Part shown: positions 52,783 to 61,965 of the stretch, piece by piece
Numbering within the stretch: the first letter of the stretch is position 1
Layout: every line of letters begins with the position of its first letter
DNA from: Selenomonas dianae
GTDB taxonomy: Bacteria; Bacillota; Negativicutes; Selenomonadales; Selenomonadaceae
NCBI RefSeq assembly: GCF_030644225.1
Contig: NZ_CP128650.1
Location: 506,001-570,000, forward strand
Direction of reading: 5' to 3'
Length of the DNA stretch: 64,000 nucleotides
Made by a program: the position numbers and the translations under genes
Notes under the pieces: model-generated
What the model saw: only the letters and a program-made list of their open reading frames with translations
The model's database searches: none
Told to the model about the DNA's origin: nothing

Positions 52783-55131
52783 ATGAAAACATCAACGCTC
52801 AGCGAGTTTGATCTGTACCTCTTTCACCAGGGCACGAATTATCACGCACAGGAAATGCTCGGTGCGCATTTTGTGGAGCAGGACGGCAAAAAGGGCGTCC
52901 GATTTACGGTATGGGCACCGAATGCGAAGTCGGTCAGTGTCGTTGGCGAATTCAATGACTGGAACGTGTTCATCCATCCGATGAACCGCATCGACGACGG
53001 CGAAATCTGGGAGGCGTTCGTCGAGGGGCTTGGCGAGGGCGAGATCTACAAGTACGCGATCGAACCACAGTGGGGCGGTCCCCGCATCATGAAGGCAGAC
53101 CCCTACGGATTCTATGCGGAGAAGAAACCGCATACGGCATCCCGTACCTACGATATGAACCACTATGAGTGGCAGGATGCGGCGTGGCAGAAACGCAAGG
53201 CGGAGGAGTCCTCCTACGAACGTCCCATGCTCACCTACGAGGTACATGCGGGATCGTGGCGGCGCACGCTTGAGGGCGATTACCTCTCCTATCGGGAACT
53301 GGCGGATCAGCTCATCAGCTACGTAAAGGACATGAACTACACACACATTGAGTTCATGCCTCTGTGCGAGCATCCCTACGACGGCTCGTGGGGGTATCAG
53401 GCGACGGGGTACTTCGCCGTGACAAGCCGCTACGGAACGCCGGACGACTTCCGCTATCTGGTCGATACCGCGCACCGGAACGGCATCGGCATCATTATGG
53501 ACTGGGTGCCGGGGCATTTCTGCAAGGACGAGCAGGGGCTGCGCCATTTCGACGGCAAGAACCTCTACGAGTCCGACAACGAGACGCGTGCGGAGAACTG
53601 GGAGTGGGGTACGACCAATTTTGACTATGGGCGCACGGAGGTGCAGAGCTTCCTCATCTCGAACGCACTGTTCTGGTTCGAGGAGTTCCACATCGACGGT
53701 CTGCGCATCGATGCGGTCGCGAATATGCTCTATCTCAACTACGGGCGCAAGGACGGCGAATGGCAGCCGAACAAGTACGGCGACACGGGCAACCTTGAGG
53801 CGATGGACTTCCTCAAGAAGCTCAATGAGACCATCTTCAAGTATCATCCGAATGCGCTCATGATCGCCGAGGAGTCAACTGCATGGCCGCTCATCTCGAA
53901 GCCCGTTTATATGGGCGGTATGGGATTCAACTACAAGTGGAACATGGGCTGGATGAACGATATGCTCTCCTACATGAGCCTTGACCCGATCTACCGCAAG
54001 TGGAATCAGGACAAGATCACGTTCTCCCTCATGTACGCGTTCTCCGAGAACTTTGTCCTGCCGCTCTCGCATGACGAGGTCGTGCACGGCAAGTGCTCGC
54101 TCATCAGCAAGATGCCGGGCGACTACTGGCAGAAGTTCGCGGGTCTCAGAGCCTTCTTCGGCTACTGGATCGCGCATCCCGGCAAGAAGCTGCTCTTCAT
54201 GGGCGGCGAGTTCGGACACTTCATCGAGTGGAACTTCGACGACAGCATGGACTGGCATCTCGTCGAGCAGTATCCGATGCACACGAAGATGCTCGCCTAC
54301 TCCAAGGCTCTCAACAAGTTCTATGTGGACAACAAGGCATTCTGGCAGGTGGACTTTGACTGGAACGGCTTCCAGTGGATCGACTGCAACGACAACGAGA
54401 ACAGCATCATCGCGCTCGTCCGCCGCGCCGAGGATCGAAACGACTTCATCATCTGTGTCCACAACTTCACCCCCGAGGTGCGTCACGGCTACCGCATCGG
54501 CGTACCGACCAAGGGGACGTATGTCGAGGTATTCAACTCCGACGAGGAGGCGTACGGCGGCAGCGGCGTGCGCAATGCGGGCGATATTGTGAGCGAGGAC
54601 TACGCTTTCCATGGACGCGAGCAGTCCGTCGTCATTACCGTGCCGCCTCTGGCGAGCACGTTCTACCGCCTGAAGCGGCAGAGCGGAGCGGGGACACCCG
54701 ACCACGAAATAGCCGAAGCGGCAGAGGTTGTTGCAAAAAAAAAAGCAGTAATCCCTAAGGTTGCGGCTGCTGCGGCAGTAAAGGCGGAAACGCCCGAAGC
54801 ACCGAAACAGGAAGACGGGGGGCAAACCGCAGCACCAAGGACACCTGCGTCGAAGGAGCGCACGCCGGCGGCAAAAGTTTCTGCCGGCAAAGCCCCCGCA
54901 AAATCCGCCGCGAAAAAAACGACGCGCACGCGTACGGCGCAGAAGGCGGAGGAAAAACCCGTAAAGAAGGCTGCTGCGAAGAAGGCATCGTCCAAGTCCG
55001 TCAAGGCGGCCGCCAAAACCGCAGAAAAAACATCGAAAACAGCTTCCATGACAGCAGCAAAGAAAACGTCCGTACGTAAGTCGTCGGCGGAATCCGGTGA
55101 CAAGCCGAAGAAAACGCGTGCGGCGAAGTAA
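52783..55131 (+). CDS. glgB: 1,4-alpha-glucan branching enzyme with histone-H1-like C-terminal tail
   Basis: A 782-residue protein. CBM48 domain (about 35-125, GVRFTVWAPNAKSVSVVGEF), then the GH13 barrel. IDGLRIDAVANMLYL has the nucleophile Asp, MIAEESTAWPLI the acid Glu and LSHDEVVHGK the transition-state His/Asp. A C-terminal beta domain ends near residue 640. It makes alpha-1,6 branches in glycogen. Residues about 651-782 form a low-complexity Lys/Ala/Pro/Thr tail (KKAAAKKASSKSVKAAAKTA in its middle) like histone H1 or AlgP tails, which is unusual for GlgB. An A10 tract (54735-54744) opens the tail. ATG 52783 follows GGAGGGG. Confidence 0.93.
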   Translation: MKTSTLSEFDLYLFHQGTNYHAQEMLGAHFVEQDGKKGVRFTVWAPNAKSVSVVGEFNDWNVFIHPMNRIDDGEIWEAFVEGLGEGEIYKYAIEPQWGGPRIMKADPYGFYAEKKPHTASRTYDMNHYEWQDAAWQKRKAEESSYERPMLTYEVHAGSWRRTLEGDYLSYRELADQLISYVKDMNYTHIEFMPLCEHPYDGSWGYQATGYFAVTSRYGTPDDFRYLVDTAHRNGIGIIMDWVPGHFCKDEQGLRHFDGKNLYESDNETRAENWEWGTTNFDYGRTEVQSFLISNALFWFEEFHIDGLRIDAVANMLYLNYGRKDGEWQPNKYGDTGNLEAMDFLKKLNETIFKYHPNALMIAEESTAWPLISKPVYMGGMGFNYKWNMGWMNDMLSYMSLDPIYRKWNQDKITFSLMYAFSENFVLPLSHDEVVHGKCSLISKMPGDYWQKFAGLRAFFGYWIAHPGKKLLFMGGEFGHFIEWNFDDSMDWHLVEQYPMHTKMLAYSKALNKFYVDNKAFWQVDFDWNGFQWIDCNDNENSIIALVRRAEDRNDFIICVHNFTPEVRHGYRIGVPTKGTYVEVFNSDEEAYGGSGVRNAGDIVSEDYAFHGREQSVVITVPPLASTFYRLKRQSGAGTPDHEIAEAAEVVAKKKAVIPKVAAAAAVKAETPEAPKQEDGGQTAAPRTPASKERTPAAKVSAGKAPAKSAAKKTTRTRTAQKAEEKPVKKAAAKKASSKSVKAAAKTAEKTSKTASMTAAKKTSVRKSSAESGDKPKKTRAAK
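54735..54744 (+). repeat. A10 homopolymer tract at the start of the GlgB tail
   Basis: Ten adenines encode Lys-Lys-Lys after GCA. Loss of one A gives a stop after Lys-Lys-Lys-Gln; gain of one gives a stop after Lys-Lys-Lys-Ser-Ser-Asn-Pro. Either slip would make a branching enzyme without its basic tail. Confidence 0.85.
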
Positions 55132-55238
55132 GCGCCACGCATTGAACAGGAGAATGCCGAACGCTGCGAACGACAGAATGATTAACTTATGGCACGGTAG
55201 ATTACGGCACTGTCCATGAGAATAAGGAGGATATTGGG

Positions 55239-56684
55239 ATGAAGGTACTATATGTAGCATCGGAGGCAGTTCCGTTTGTAAAGACCGGCGGGCTTGCGGA
55301 TGTGGCGGGCTCACTTCCTGCGGCACTCGTCAAGGACGGGGTGGATTGCCGTGTCATTCTGCCGAAGTACGGCGCGATTTCCGAGGAGATCCGCAACGCG
55401 ATGGAGCATGTCTATGACGGCATCCTGAATGTCGCATGGCGGGACAAGTTCGTCGGCATTGACAAGTATGTGCTCGACGGCGTGACCTACTACTTTGTGG
55501 ACAACGAGGAGTATTTCAACCGCGAGGGGTTCTACGGCTACCCGGACGATGCGGAACGCTTCTCGTTCTTCAGCCGCGCCGTGCTCAACCTCCTGCCCGC
55601 GCTCGACTTCTGGCCGGACATCATCCACGCGAATGACTGGCACTCTGCGCTCGTGCCCGTATTCCTCAAGCTTGAGCATATGGACGATGCACGCTATGCC
55701 GGCATCAAGTCGCTCTTTACCATCCACAACCTCAAGTATCAGGGCGTATTCCCGAAGGATGTCATGACGGATGTGCTGGGGCTCGACTGGAAGTACTTCA
55801 ACAACGGAGACTTTGAGTTCTTTGATGCGGTCAACTTTATGAAGGCGGGCATCATCTACGCCGACTATGTATCGACCGTCAGCAAGACCTACGCCGAGGA
55901 GATCCAGTACGACTACTACGGCGAGCATCTGGAGGGTCTGCTGCGCAAGCGCCGCGAGGAACTCTTCGGGATCGTAAACGGCATTGACTATGATGTCTAC
56001 AACCCGGAGACGGACAAAAACCTCTATGTCAACTACGGTGTCAAGAAGGCAGTCGAGGGAAAGAGCGATAACAAGGTCGCTCTGCAGCGTGATCTCGGGC
56101 TTCCGGAGAACCGTCGTACGCCGATGATTGCGATGGTCACGCGCCTTGTGGCAAACAAGGGGCTGGATCTTGTCGTGCGTGTACTCGACGAGATCCTTCA
56201 GCATGAGAACGTACAGTTTGTCATCCTCGGCACGGGCGACCGCAGCTATGAGGATTGGTTCAAGGAACTGGCATGGCGTTTCCCAAACAAGGCGTCCGTC
56301 AACATCCGTTTCTCGAATGAGCTGGCGCAGCGCATCTATGCAGCATCGGACATCTTCCTCATGCCGTCCATGTTCGAGCCCTGCGGACTTGGACAGCTCA
56401 TCGCCATGCGCTACGGCACAATTCCCGTCGTGCGTGAGACGGGCGGTCTCAAGGATACTGTCGTCCAGTTCGATCGCTCGGACGTGGACAAGGGGAACGG
56501 CTTCCTGTTCTACGAGTACAATGCGCATGAGATGATGTACGCCCTCAAGCGTGCGCTCGCTGCCTACGGAAACCTGCGTGAGTGGCGGCAGCTCATCTTT
56601 ACGGCGATGCACAGCGACTTCAGCTGGAAACGCTCGGCGAAGGAATATGAAAAACTCTATGAGCGACTGCTGTTCGAAAGCTGA
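55239..56684 (+). CDS. glgA: Glycogen synthase (ADP-glucose type)
   Basis: A 481-residue GT5 enzyme that adds glucose from ADP-glucose to glycogen. VKTGGLADVAGSLPAAL is the N-terminal ADP-glucose loop; IIHANDWHSALVPVFL, FTIHNLKYQGVFP and VSTVSKTYAEEI follow. FLMPSMFEPCGLGQLIAMRY and VVRETGGLKDTV form the C-terminal nucleotide site. AAGGAGG lies before ATG 55239. It comes 107 bases after glgB, with no structure seen between. Confidence 0.96.
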   Translation: MKVLYVASEAVPFVKTGGLADVAGSLPAALVKDGVDCRVILPKYGAISEEIRNAMEHVYDGILNVAWRDKFVGIDKYVLDGVTYYFVDNEEYFNREGFYGYPDDAERFSFFSRAVLNLLPALDFWPDIIHANDWHSALVPVFLKLEHMDDARYAGIKSLFTIHNLKYQGVFPKDVMTDVLGLDWKYFNNGDFEFFDAVNFMKAGIIYADYVSTVSKTYAEEIQYDYYGEHLEGLLRKRREELFGIVNGIDYDVYNPETDKNLYVNYGVKKAVEGKSDNKVALQRDLGLPENRRTPMIAMVTRLVANKGLDLVVRVLDEILQHENVQFVILGTGDRSYEDWFKELAWRFPNKASVNIRFSNELAQRIYAASDIFLMPSMFEPCGLGQLIAMRYGTIPVVRETGGLKDTVVQFDRSDVDKGNGFLFYEYNAHEMMYALKRALAAYGNLREWRQLIFTAMHSDFSWKRSAKEYEKLYERLLFES

Positions 56685-56711
56685 GATCGCTCCCGGCACA
56701 CATCCGATTTG

Positions 56712-56809
56712 TACGTGAATTCGCTGTAGTTTGGCAGTTCACGACGTACCCATTGTGAAACCGCTGATGAATTCAGTTCAAATAAGAACGTTTGATTCAT
56801 CAGTGGTTT
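56712..56809 (+). other. Two hairpins between glgA and the GH13-GH77 gene
   Basis: GTAC-GTGAA pairs with TTCAC-GTAC (one bulge) in 56712-56750. AAACCGCTGATGAAT (56758-56772) pairs with ATTCATCAGTGGTTT (56795-56809) at 14 of 15 positions. No T run follows. The second stem partly resembles the nearby dispersed repeat. Confidence 0.65.
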
Positions 56810-56824
56810 CTGTGCGTTTAGTTT

Positions 56825-56853
56825 TAGGAATCACCGATGAAATGAAGTCCGTC
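56825..56853 (+). repeat. Dispersed intergenic repeat, copy 4
   Basis: Core CACCGATGAAATGAAGTCCG, four bases from the consensus. It lies about 50 bases before the GH13-GH77 start. CACCG and CGGTG (56832-56836 and 56859-56863) can pair around it. Confidence 0.68.
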
Positions 56854-56903
56854 AGTGACGGTGCTGCATTTATCCGTGATCCGTTAGGAAAGGAGAGGGT
56901 GGT

Positions 56904-59900
56904 ATGCTGGAATCCTATCAGGTGGAGCACAACTCGCAGAATATTTATTTCCGCTCCATTGTCGGGGCGGCAGAGGCGGGAAGCCGACTGCGTCTTGGCA
57001 TTCGCATCCGAACATATGAGCCGATTCATCAGGTGCTCGTGCGCCTCTGGCAGGATCAGACGGGGGAGCGTCTGATTCCCTTGGAAACACGGGATACACA
57101 GGGAGAGCAGAAATTTTATACGGCGTGGTTCGAGCTGCCGGACTATGGCTGTCTTGTGTGGTACTACTTCATCATCACAATGGAGAGCGGCACCTATTTC
57201 TACGGGAATAATCCGGAGATGCTCGGAGGTGTCGGTGCGCTGAGCACCGCAGCGCCTGCGTCCTATCAGATCACGATCTACAACAAGGGCGCACGTACGC
57301 CGGACTGGTTCAAGAACGTCGTCATGTACCAGATCTTCCCGGATCGCTTCGCGCGTTCGGGCGATATGATCATACGCAAGAAGGGGGCGGTCATCCGTAC
57401 GGATTGGACGGACGACCCCATGTACCTCAAGGATCCCGACACGAAGGAGATCATCGCCTATGACTTCTTCGGTGGGAATCTGCGCGGGGTCATGGAAAAG
57501 CTCGACTATCTGAAGGATCTTGGCATCTCGTGCATCTATTTCAATCCCGTCTTTGAGTCCGAGAGCAACCATCACTACGACACGGGGGACTATCACAAGA
57601 TCGACCCCGTGCTCGGCGACATCGAGGACTTTCGTGCGCTCGTCACGGCGGCAGCACAGCGCGGCATCCGCATCATCCTCGACGGTGTATTCAGTCATAC
57701 GGGCAGCAACAGCATCTATTTCAACCGCCAGCATCAGTACGCATCCATCGGTGCGTACCAGTCAAAGGAGTCGCCGTACTACTCGTGGTACCATTTCCGC
57801 AGCTACCCGAACGAGTATGACTGCTGGTGGAACTTCGATACCCTGCCGAACGTCAACGAAACGGATCCCGCCTACATGGATTTTGTCATCACGGGCAAGG
57901 ACAGCGTTCTGCACCACTGGATGAACGAGGGAATCGCGGGATGGCGGCTCGACGTGATCGACGAACTGCCGCCGACGTTCTCTAAGAAGTTCTTCGCGGA
58001 GCTCAAAAAGCACAACCCCGATGCCGTCATGATCGGCGAAGTCTGGGAGGATGCCTCGAACAAGGTCGCCTATGGCACGCCGCGCGAATATCTGTCGGGC
58101 AACGAGATGGACTCGGCGATGAACTACCCGCTGCGCACGATGATGTTTGACTTCCTCACGGGTGTGGTGGACGGACGGCAGACCGCACGGCGGCTTGCAA
58201 GCCAGATCGAGAACTATCCGAAGGAAAATCTCTACGCGATGATGAACCTCATCGGCAGTCATGACGTGCAGCGTGCGATCACGGTGCTTGCGGGCGTGCC
58301 ATACTACGAGGGGATGCCCGCCATCGAGCAGTCGCGTCTGCGCATGACCGATGAGCAGTTCGACCTCGGCTCGCGCCGTCTTCTCATGGCGACCCTCTGG
58401 CAGATGACCTATCCGGGTGTTCCGAGCGTCTACTACGGTGACGAAATCGGAATGCAGGGATTCAAGGATCCGTTCAACCGCCGTCCCTATGACTGGGAGC
58501 ACGGCAACAAGGACATTCGCCGTTGGTTCGAGCGTTTTATCGCGCTGCGCAACGAGAACGATGCGCTGCGTACCGGCGACATCCTGCCGCTCTATGGTGC
58601 GGGCGATGTCATCGCCTATGCGCGTACGATCCGTTCGGGCTACGACGTGTTCAACAACGAGAAGGAGGACGGCGTCTTTATCGCCGCATTCAACCGCAAC
58701 CTGACGGAGACGCTGACAATCGAGGTGGATGTGAGCGACTTCGCCTGCGGTATCTTTGAGGATGCGTTCAAGCCCTCGCGTACCTATGAAGTGGAGCGCG
58801 GGCGGCTGCGCATCAAGATCCCGCCGCTCTTCGGGCTGCTCCTGCGTGAGCGCAAAGAACCGCGCCGCTACGAGCGCAAGGCGGGCGTTCTCCTCCATCC
58901 GACGTCGCTGCCGTCGAAATACGGTGTGGGCGACTTCGGCAGGGAGGCATACCGCTTCCTCGACTTCCTCGCGGAGGCGGGGCAAAAGGTATGGCAGATC
59001 CTACCGCTCAGCCCCGTAGGGGTCAGTTACTCGCCCTATCAGTCCATCTCCGCATTTGCGGGCAACATCATGATGATTGACCCCGAGGATCTCGTTGGGC
59101 GCGGATGGCTGACGGAGAAGGACGTCTACCTGCCGTACGAGGCGAATACCGCCTTTATCGACTTCGAGCGCGTGAAGGCGTTCAAGAAGGAACTGCTCGA
59201 AAAGGCATTCCGCGCCTTCCGTAAGAAGCACGCGCAGGACAAGGATTACCTCGCATTCTGTGAGAAAGAGGCGTACTGGCTCGACGACTACGCGCTCTTT
59301 CACGCGGCAAAGAAGGAGTATGGGCGCACAGCATGGACGGAGTGGCCGGCGGAGATCAAACGCCGCGACCCCGCAGCACTCAAGGCACTTGCCGAGCGGC
59401 AGAAGGACGAGGTGGAGCTGGATCGGTTCAAGCAGTATGTATTCCACACGCAGTGGGATCGCCTGCACGCGTACGCAACGAAGAAGGGCATCAAGATCCT
59501 CGGCGATATGCCCATCTTCATCGCACAGGACAGCGCGGACGCATGGGCGCATCAGCATCTCTTTGACCTGAGCGAGGACGGCACGCCGCGCACCGTCGCG
59601 GGCGTACCGCCCGACTACTTTTCTGCCAGCGGGCAGCTCTGGGGCAACCCACAGTACAACTGGGACGCGATGAAGGCGGAGAACTATGCGTGGTGGAAAC
59701 GCCGTTTCCGCAAGCTGCACGAACAGGTGGATATTCTGCGCATCGACCACTTCCGCGCCTTTGAGGCGTACTGGTCGGTGGACGGCAAGGCGGAGACGGC
59801 GATCAACGGGCACTGGATCAAGGGACCCGGCAAGCCGTTCTTCGACGAGATCGAACGCGAACTCGGCACACTCGACATCGTCGCCGAGGATCTCGGCATC

Positions 59901-60353
59901 ATCACGAGCGAGGTGGAGCGTCTGCGCGACGACTGCGGCTTCCCCGGGATGAAGATCGTGCATTTTATGCTCGAACCGAACGAGTCGGGGCGCGTCGGCT
60001 TCGTTACCCCCGAGAACAGCATCGTCTATACGGGAACGCACGACAACAACACCACCGTCGGATGGTTCACACGCGACATCGACGAGGTGCTGCGTGAGAC
60101 ATTGGCGAATATGACAGGGACGACCTCCGACCGTCCGAAGACCATCTGCAGGCGGCTCATCAAGATGGCATACGCGTCAAACGCACGCATGGCGATCATT
60201 CCCATGCAGGATCTCCTCGCACTCGACGAGCGTGCCCGTATGAATACGCCCGGCACGGTCGGCATCAACTGGCGTTGGAGCCTCAAGAAAGACTACCTCC
60301 TCGAACTCGATTCGAAAAAGCTCAAGGCACTTTGCGTGCGATACCATCGGTGA
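56904..60353 (+). CDS. Bifunctional fusion: GH13 alpha-amylase/pullulanase plus GH77 4-alpha-glucanotransferase
   Basis: A 1149-residue fusion. Residues about 1-125 form an N-terminal carbohydrate-binding beta domain of the CBM34 type. Residues about 135-650 are a GH13 barrel of the neopullulanase/cyclomaltodextrinase type: MYQIFPDRFARS, GWRLDVIDELPP with the nucleophile Asp, GEVWED with the acid Glu, and GSHDVQR. From about residue 655 a MalQ-type GH77 enzyme begins (GVLLHPTSLPSKYGVGDFGR), with ILRIDHFRAFEAYW, IVAEDLGIIT and GTHDNNTTVGW. The first half trims or debranches glycogen fragments, the second disproportionates maltodextrins for GlgP. GGAAAGGAGAGG precedes the ATG. It follows glgA behind two hairpins and a repeat. 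Confidence 0.92.
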   Translation: MLESYQVEHNSQNIYFRSIVGAAEAGSRLRLGIRIRTYEPIHQVLVRLWQDQTGERLIPLETRDTQGEQKFYTAWFELPDYGCLVWYYFIITMESGTYFYGNNPEMLGGVGALSTAAPASYQITIYNKGARTPDWFKNVVMYQIFPDRFARSGDMIIRKKGAVIRTDWTDDPMYLKDPDTKEIIAYDFFGGNLRGVMEKLDYLKDLGISCIYFNPVFESESNHHYDTGDYHKIDPVLGDIEDFRALVTAAAQRGIRIILDGVFSHTGSNSIYFNRQHQYASIGAYQSKESPYYSWYHFRSYPNEYDCWWNFDTLPNVNETDPAYMDFVITGKDSVLHHWMNEGIAGWRLDVIDELPPTFSKKFFAELKKHNPDAVMIGEVWEDASNKVAYGTPREYLSGNEMDSAMNYPLRTMMFDFLTGVVDGRQTARRLASQIENYPKENLYAMMNLIGSHDVQRAITVLAGVPYYEGMPAIEQSRLRMTDEQFDLGSRRLLMATLWQMTYPGVPSVYYGDEIGMQGFKDPFNRRPYDWEHGNKDIRRWFERFIALRNENDALRTGDILPLYGAGDVIAYARTIRSGYDVFNNEKEDGVFIAAFNRNLTETLTIEVDVSDFACGIFEDAFKPSRTYEVERGRLRIKIPPLFGLLLRERKEPRRYERKAGVLLHPTSLPSKYGVGDFGREAYRFLDFLAEAGQKVWQILPLSPVGVSYSPYQSISAFAGNIMMIDPEDLVGRGWLTEKDVYLPYEANTAFIDFERVKAFKKELLEKAFRAFRKKHAQDKDYLAFCEKEAYWLDDYALFHAAKKEYGRTAWTEWPAEIKRRDPAALKALAERQKDEVELDRFKQYVFHTQWDRLHAYATKKGIKILGDMPIFIAQDSADAWAHQHLFDLSEDGTPRTVAGVPPDYFSASGQLWGNPQYNWDAMKAENYAWWKRRFRKLHEQVDILRIDHFRAFEAYWSVDGKAETAINGHWIKGPGKPFFDEIERELGTLDIVAEDLGIITSEVERLRDDCGFPGMKIVHFMLEPNESGRVGFVTPENSIVYTGTHDNNTTVGWFTRDIDEVLRETLANMTGTTSDRPKTICRRLIKMAYASNARMAIIPMQDLLALDERARMNTPGTVGINWRWSLKKDYLLELDSKKLKALCVRYHR

Positions 60354-60371
60354 CATTTCTCTGAACAAAAA

Positions 60372-60417
60372 AACTGCGGTACGAAGACCGGATACCTTCG
60401 TACCGCAGTTCCTTTTA
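60372..60417 (+). terminator. Terminator of the glycogen locus
   Basis: AACTGCGGTACGAAG pairs perfectly with CTTCGTACCGCAGTT, followed by CCTTTT. Confidence 0.9.
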
Positions 60418-60535
60418 TTATCGTCGCATATGGCGCCGCACTGTGCGTTGACAGATTTTTATGGTGGTGCACGAACTTTCTTTTTTCCTCGGTTTGTGCT
60501 ATGCTAAGAAGGTCTTTTGGTAGGGAGGAAGTACG

Positions 60536-61234
60536 ATGGCGGAGTATACGTATTCGGTGGAGAAGCCATGTCCGGTCTGTGGGCAAAAGACCCATGCAAC
60601 GAAGATGAAGGCGCGTCTTATCACGCTGGGGACGGATGAGGATTTTTGTGTCCATTACGAAGGGGTGTGTCCCTATCGCTATCGCGTCTGGCTGTGTGAG
60701 CACTGCGGTTTTGCCGCCGATGAGAAGCAGTTCACCGAGGAGCCGCTGAGTCCGCGCGACAAGGCGAAGATACAGGAACTTCTTGAGGGACGTACGATCA
60801 ACCTCCCCTACCACGAGGAGCGTACGGTGGAGGAGGCGATCCGCGCCTATCGGCTCGGCATCTACTTTGTCGAGCGTCTTGGATGGACGCTGCAAAAGAA
60901 GGCGGGCTACTGTATGGGCATGGCTTGGGTCTACCGCGATGCGGGGGAGCATGAGAAAGAAGCGGAGATCCTGCGCCGTGCCGCCGAGCTCTATGAGGAA
61001 TCGGTGATGACCGAGAAGTACCCGATCCATGGGATGAGCGACAGCATGGCGCTCTATATTGCGGGTGCGGCGTACTATCGCCTGGAGGACTATGAGAAGG
61101 CGACACAGATGCTCTCGCAGATCATGAGCGACCAAGAGGTACGCAAGAACGATGTGAAACTCTTTGAGCGTACGCAGAACCTCTGGCTTGAACTGCGTGA
61201 GAAGAAGGCGGAAGCGGAGAAGGCGGGCAGCTGA
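60536..61234 (+). CDS. DUF2225 protein with N-terminal zinc site and TPR-like repeats
   Basis: A 232-residue protein. CPVCG (12-16) and a second cysteine pair in LCEHCG (about 53-58) form a zinc-binding N-terminal region, with a further Cys in EGVCPYRYRV. The rest is helical and repeat-like (AYRLGIYFVERLGWTLQKKA, then YCMGMAWVYRDAGEHEKEAE), matching DUF2225 proteins of Firmicutes. No biochemical role is established. GGGAGG lies 9 bases before the ATG. Its stop overlaps the next start (TGATG), so the genes are coupled. Confidence 0.82.
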   Translation: MAEYTYSVEKPCPVCGQKTHATKMKARLITLGTDEDFCVHYEGVCPYRYRVWLCEHCGFAADEKQFTEEPLSPRDKAKIQELLEGRTINLPYHEERTVEEAIRAYRLGIYFVERLGWTLQKKAGYCMGMAWVYRDAGEHEKEAEILRRAAELYEESVMTEKYPIHGMSDSMALYIAGAAYYRLEDYEKATQMLSQIMSDQEVRKNDVKLFERTQNLWLELREKKAEAEKAGS

Positions 61235-61965
61235 TGGTGATAGACATTCCTGCAAATTTCATCGAGCAGGTCAAAAATATTGATTGGAGCGGCATCCGCG
61301 GGGCGGTGAAGGACTACGGTCCTGTGCTCACGGTGCTGCGTGATACGTGGGATCGCGAGACGCTGGCGCAGATCGCCGAGGGACATCTCTTTGTGCGCGA
61401 CGCGATCCTCAATGAGGCAATCGCAAAGAATATCGGGACGGATGGGACACTCCGCAGCGTTGTGCTGCGCTCCCATGCGAACGGACGGCTGGATCTCATC
61501 TGCACAACGAATAAAAAATATAAGAAGGTCGAACTTTCCGGCACAATCGAGGAGTTTGTGCACGATGGGGCAAAGTCCTATGCGGTCTACCGTGTGCGGG
61601 AGAAGAACATCCCCGATCATGGATTCGTTTCATGGGTGTTCTCGCGTATCTCAATCTCGATGGTCGAGCGGCTGATGGGGCATTTTGATGTGTCCGACCG
61701 GCTGCCGGTGGACATCCACGGCAACAAGATCCATGTGGATTTTCATGAGGTGCTCGCCGCCTCCCGGCTCGGTCAGACGGAGTTTCAGGGGCATAAGCTG
61801 ACGGATCTGATCGAGATTGAGGGAGCGACGGTACAGGAGGGCGGCATCCTGTTCGATACGAAGCTGAATGTGCCCGCCGATGTGCGGGAGGCGCTTCGGA
61901 CGATGCTGCATGAGAAAAGCCCGTCTGAAGCGCAGACGGGTTCGGCAGAGGGAGGAGAACATTGA
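61234..61965 (+). CDS. Protein of unknown function (243 aa)
   Basis: I do not recognise this family. It is a soluble protein without a signal peptide. The first 60 residues are helical (NFIEQVKNIDWSGIRGAVKD). The rest alternates strand-like segments (GRLDLICTTNKKYKKVELSG, then ISISMVERLMGHFDVSDRLP) and ends with a charged flexible tail. One base overlaps the DUF2225 stop, and the DUF4127 start lies in its own stop, so the three are translated as a coupled set. Nothing indicates a catalytic site. Confidence 0.7.
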   Translation: MVIDIPANFIEQVKNIDWSGIRGAVKDYGPVLTVLRDTWDRETLAQIAEGHLFVRDAILNEAIAKNIGTDGTLRSVVLRSHANGRLDLICTTNKKYKKVELSGTIEEFVHDGAKSYAVYRVREKNIPDHGFVSWVFSRISISMVERLMGHFDVSDRLPVDIHGNKIHVDFHEVLAASRLGQTEFQGHKLTDLIEIEGATVQEGGILFDTKLNVPADVREALRTMLHEKSPSEAQTGSAEGGEH

